The notes under the pieces: model-generated
The model's database searches: none
Seen by the model: only the letters and a program-made list of their open reading frames with translations
What the model was told of the DNA's origin: nothing
DNA from: a virus
DNA length: 24,604 nt
Reading direction: 5' to 3' (one strand)
Virus record (IMG/VR): IMGVR_UViG_3300022874_000046
Coordinates: 1 to 24,604 of that record
Program-made: the position numbers and the translations under genes
Shown: positions 22,031 to 24,604 of the stretch, piece by piece
Layout of the letters: every line of letters begins with the position of its first letter
How positions within the stretch are numbered: position 1 is the stretch's first letter

Positions 22031-23101
22031 TTAACCACCATCATCAGCAGAAGCAGCACCAATAATGCCACCTGTAGCAGCACTTCCTTCATCTTCATTA
22101 TAGTAATTCTCAAATAGATACATGTCTGCAGCAACAACAGAAGCAGCTTTAGTCGCAAGATTACAAACAATGTAGTTCCCACTAATAAAACCTGTAGTGG
22201 TCGCAACAACCTCAATTCCTGGCTGAGCATTGAGTCCGGTGTTACCGCCAATAGTACCATTGAACAATAGATTGTCCTTGATAACTATGAAGTTACTTGC
22301 AGTTGTTATCTGATTGATATTAGCAACTGCATAATCACCAAATGATGTATTGCCCTTAATCACCATGTTGTCGCTGTCTTTAATACTCATAGCAGCGTTA
22401 CAAGCACCAGCTCCCATATCAAAATAGCAGCCAACTATTGTAAGCCTGTCAGATGCAGCACCTGGAGAATCTATGCACTCAAGGAAGTCATCGGTTCCTG
22501 AAGCTTCAAGATCAAACCGGCAGTTAGCAATGGTCACTCCTGAAGATCCAGCCTCAATATCTATCGCTTCATTAACATCAGTGATATTCGCATGGAAGTT
22601 AAGGTTGACAACAGTAACATTGTCGGCACCAATAGCAAAGGCTCCAGTAACAGTGCCTGTGAAGTCAAACTTCGGTTGCAAGCCACCATTGCCAAGACCA
22701 ATTACAGTTACACCCGCTACATCAATATCGACTTCATTGGCAGCTGCTCCCATAGTTTCAGTATGACCTTGAGCAATTAAGATTACATCACCGGCGCTAG
22801 CAGTGCAGAGATCTACCGCATCGTCAAGTGTAGCTACAGCGTTAGTCCAGCTAGATCCATCGCCCGCTGAAGATAGTCCACTGTCTACATAATAAACACT
22901 GCCCGTCCCTACATTGATACCAAGCTCAACCAGCTGGTCAATGGCATTCATCCAGTGCCAAGCTGTATCCTTAGTCACAGATCCTGACAGCCAATTGGCA
23001 TTAGGTTTTACACTAATGTTGTAAGCAGTAGCATCAGCCTGCGCAGTTACGCACAAAGCCATCAACACAAACAACATTAAAAAAATCGTTACTAGTTTCA
23101 T
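22031..23101 (-). CDS. Exported-looking pectate-lyase-like beta-helix protein
   Basis: The 356-residue protein starts with a signal peptide (MKLVTIFLMLFVLMALCVTAQA, cut after AQA). After a short linker it has VYYVDSGLSSAGDGSSW (about residue 68), ATLDDAVDLCTA and GDVILIAQGHTETM, then a series of beta-helix turns (VTVIGLGNGGL, NVTVVNLNFHANIT, GVTIANCRFD, LTIVGCYFD). This module (YYVDSG.....G.SW....ATLD.A) is common in phage structural proteins encoded beside capsid genes. No catalytic residues can be claimed. It ends in DDGG. AGGAG precedes the ATG. It lies between two hairpins, next to the capsid genes, so expression may be high. Confidence 0.62.
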   Translation of the reverse strand: MKLVTIFLMLFVLMALCVTAQADATAYNISVKPNANWLSGSVTKDTAWHWMNAIDQLVELGINVGTGSVYYVDSGLSSAGDGSSWTNAVATLDDAVDLCTASAGDVILIAQGHTETMGAAANEVDIDVAGVTVIGLGNGGLQPKFDFTGTVTGAFAIGADNVTVVNLNFHANITDVNEAIDIEAGSSGVTIANCRFDLEASGTDDFLECIDSPGAASDRLTIVGCYFDMGAGACNAAMSIKDSDNMVIKGNTSFGDYAVANINQITTASNFIVIKDNLLFNGTIGGNTGLNAQPGIEVVATTTGFISGNYIVCNLATKAASVVAADMYLFENYYNEDEGSAATGGIIGAASADDGG

Positions 23102-23115
23102 TTGATTAGTCTCCT

Positions 23116-23154
23116 AAAAAACTAAGATAAGGGACAGGTTTTGAGGCCTGCCCC
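23116..23154 (-). terminator. Hairpin with T-rich tract after the cement gene (attenuator-like)
   Basis: On the minus strand GGGGCAGG (23154-23147) pairs with CCTGTCCC (23138-23131), eight pairs with one GU, followed after about nine bases by TTTTTT (23121-23116). The gap between stem and T run makes a full terminator doubtful. It lies between the cement gene and the beta-helix gene, so partial termination or mRNA protection is plausible. Confidence 0.45.
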
Positions 23155-23161
23155 ATTTACT

Positions 23162-23575
23162 TTATACTACTTCCGATTCAGGTACTTCACTGAACCACGA
23201 AGTAAACTTGCCTGCAACGCCAGCTTGTGATACCGGCTCATACCTGGCACCAAGATACTGTTGCAGTTTCTTTGGCGGTACTGGTATCTGCCAGTGTCCA
23301 CCAGCTGTTAAGAAGTCAGCCTGGGCAATAGTTCCAGTACTATTGAGTTCACGTTCACCGGCATCGATCTCGCCAGTAGTATTGCCAGTGCCATCGATCA
23401 AGTGAATGATCAAGCCACTGTCAAGACCTGTGAATGCAGTCGTACAAACAACATGGAGGATCAATCTATTGATACCCAGTTGCTTGTCAGCTGCCCCGAG
23501 ATCAATACAGTTGTCACTTACATCTGAAGTTTCAACCGCTTGATCCTCGGATAGAAGATTTTTTGTGTCCATCAT
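23162..23575 (-). CDS. Bbp16-like capsid cement (decoration) protein
   Basis: The 137-residue protein starts TKNLLSEDQAVETSDVSDNC then IDLGAADKQLG, has a long beta-rich core (LILHVVCTTAFTG, SGLIIHLIDG) and ends with a basic turn (LQQYLGARYEPV...AGKFTSWF). This is the pattern of the Bbp16 family of capsid cement proteins known from Bordetella phage BPP-1, where the 14-kDa protein sits on the capsid and stabilises it. The next upstream gene is a Bbp17-like capsid protein, as in BPP-1. AAGGAG lies 9 bases upstream of the first of two adjacent ATGs. It has no signal peptide. Confidence 0.72.
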   Translation of the reverse strand: MMDTKNLLSEDQAVETSDVSDNCIDLGAADKQLGINRLILHVVCTTAFTGLDSGLIIHLIDGTGNTTGEIDAGERELNSTGTIAQADFLTAGGHWQIPVPPKKLQQYLGARYEPVSQAGVAGKFTSWFSEVPESEVV

Positions 23576-23613
23576 AATTCATTTCTCCTTAAAGAAATTC
23601 GTTTCTGTTTACA

Positions 23614-24604
23614 TTAAACCAGTGTTGCCTGGGTCGTTGAGATCTGCTCAACCATACGGATAGGAATCCCATCAATCATGTTGACCCAGTTACCGAATGG
23701 ATCTTTCTCACGATGGAACACATTCCCTTTTTCATTCACACGTTTGCGGATCTGCGCTCTAAGAATTCTAGGCACATACCAGAAACAGTGATCAGTACTT
23801 GGGATGTCATTCATTGCATCGATCATGTAGTTCTCGTCGAAGCTGAAGTCATCAACGCCATCGATATTAGTCGTAGAGATGTTACCAACTCTGCGGATAT
23901 AACGAGGGTCGTGGATACAAAGACCGAAATGGCATTCAAGATAACTGACAAACGCCATGAAATCCAAACTACTAGCATCCTGAGTAAGTATCTCACCGAG
24001 ATCCTTGACTCTGATACCCATACCTGAGACTGATGGATCCTGAAGCGTGAAGGCACCAGGTGCATCGTTCTGAGGGTAGATGAAACTAACCCTGTCCATG
24101 TTACCAAAACTGATAAGATACATCGAAGTCTTATTTGCTGTTGCAGATGCATTACCGCCAGCGTTGTCATAAACATACTCACTAGACAGCGTATTATAAT
24201 CGCTTCTTGTGTTGATGCCATTGACGCTCTTTGGATCGCTTGCTCTGCTACCATCAAAGATGCTCGATACAAATGTCTTACTCATACCAGCCATGTACTG
24301 TGCCACGTACTGAGCCAGGATCTGAAGAGGATTCGATTTGTGCTGAATCTTCTTAACATCTGTTTTCTGGATTCCATCAAGCATACAAGTAGGTTCCTCG
24401 TATGGAGTGGACGATCCAGCTTCAGCTGCGATACCTTCGTCATACGCTCGGAAGGTTCCAGTAGGCTCGGTTGAACCTCTTTGTCCTTTGTGAGATGTGC
24501 CATCGTTGCACTCTTCCCACGATGCATCTCCAATGATCTCCAACTGTTGGCCCAGCATGTTGATGAGAGGCAACAGATTACCGTTGTTCTCTTTGTTAGC
24601 TAGA
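23614..24604 (-). CDS. Major capsid protein, Bbp17-like, HK97 fold (N-terminus at window edge)
   Basis: The frame is open to the right edge of the window; about 10 residues lie before the in-frame TTG at 24573 (ANKENNGNL then LPLINMLGQQ), so the true start is just outside. The visible 329 residues fit the size of the 36-kDa Bbp17 type. Key features: WEECNDGTSHKGQRG (about 30-45 of the visible part), a SSTPYEEPTCMLDGIQKTD stretch, a KTFVSSIFDGSRASDPKSVN loop typical of Bbp17-type capsid proteins (lfyGd..a.p), and RSDYNTLSSE. This is the HK97-fold shell subunit. It is the first gene of the visible late operon and is followed by the cement gene. Confidence 0.78.
   Translation of the reverse strand, partial: LANKENNGNLLPLINMLGQQLEIIGDASWEECNDGTSHKGQRGSTEPTGTFRAYDEGIAAEAGSSTPYEEPTCMLDGIQKTDVKKIQHKSNPLQILAQYVAQYMAGMSKTFVSSIFDGSRASDPKSVNGINTRSDYNTLSSEYVYDNAGGNASATANKTSMYLISFGNMDRVSFIYPQNDAPGAFTLQDPSVSGMGIRVKDLGEILTQDASSLDFMAFVSYLECHFGLCIHDPRYIRRVGNISTTNIDGVDDFSFDENYMIDAMNDIPSTDHCFWYVPRILRAQIRKRVNEKGNVFHREKDPFGNWVNMIDGIPIRMVEQISTTQATLV

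Noticed and set aside
21973-22260. Longer frame that would extend the 301-residue gene by 96 residues
   Set aside because: It runs through the hairpin at 21991-22024 and overlaps the end of the preceding gene; AAAGG and a signal peptide start at 21972.
24571-24573. TTG as the start of the major capsid protein
   Set aside because: The frame continues with LANKENNGNL to the window edge, matching the usual N-terminal part of this family, so the start is outside.

Overview
The window is part of a tailed-phage (or prophage) genome of short-tailed, T7-like (podovirus) architecture. The sequence is AT-rich and uses clear AGGAG-type ribosome binding sites, which fits a bacterial host with normal Shine-Dalgarno use. 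I cannot name the host. No portal, terminase, integrase or RNA polymerase gene lies in the window, so it covers only the morphogenesis block from the major capsid protein onward plus the end of an early or accessory operon.

Left part (1-2731, plus strand): the end of a probable C5-cytosine DNA methyltransferase, a phage winged-helix replication-type protein, a one-helix micropeptide, a zinc-finger-like protein, a PD-(D/E)XK endonuclease, a permuted papain-like cysteine hydrolase and two small unknown proteins. The last two small genes share a similar leader. A strong bidirectional hairpin terminator at 2694-2731 separates this operon from the convergent minus-strand operon.

Right part (2752-24604, minus strand, read right to left): major capsid protein (Bbp17 type, cut by the window edge), capsid cement protein (Bbp16 type), a secreted-looking beta-helix protein, an unknown exported protein, tail tubular protein A (T7 gp11 type), two unknown exported proteins, a second beta-helix protein, a large nozzle or tail tubular B-like protein (gp12 position), gp13-, gp14- and gp15-like internal virion proteins, a 2052-residue polyvalent internal virion protein, a tailspike or fibre with a T7 gp17-type N-terminus, and a small membrane protein that may be a holin or spanin. 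Genes are tightly coupled (TAATG and ATGA overlaps). Hairpins inside the operon, after the cement gene and after the 356-residue beta-helix gene, may set different expression levels.

Two things stand out. First, eight of the fifteen minus-strand genes, including the nozzle protein, the gp14-like ejection protein and the tailspike, start with what look like complete cleavable Sec signal peptides fused in front of otherwise normal phage domains. Two neighbouring, unrelated genes carry almost the same signal peptide. This is unexpected for virion parts that normally assemble in the cytoplasm. Second, the polyvalent protein carries a ParB-like domain flanked by perfect in-frame direct repeats. 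One copy equals the other minus exactly 108 bp between 9-bp direct repeats, which suggests a recent modular domain insertion or swap. The ParB-like domain is followed by an ADP-ribosyltransferase-like domain, suggesting effectors delivered with the DNA.
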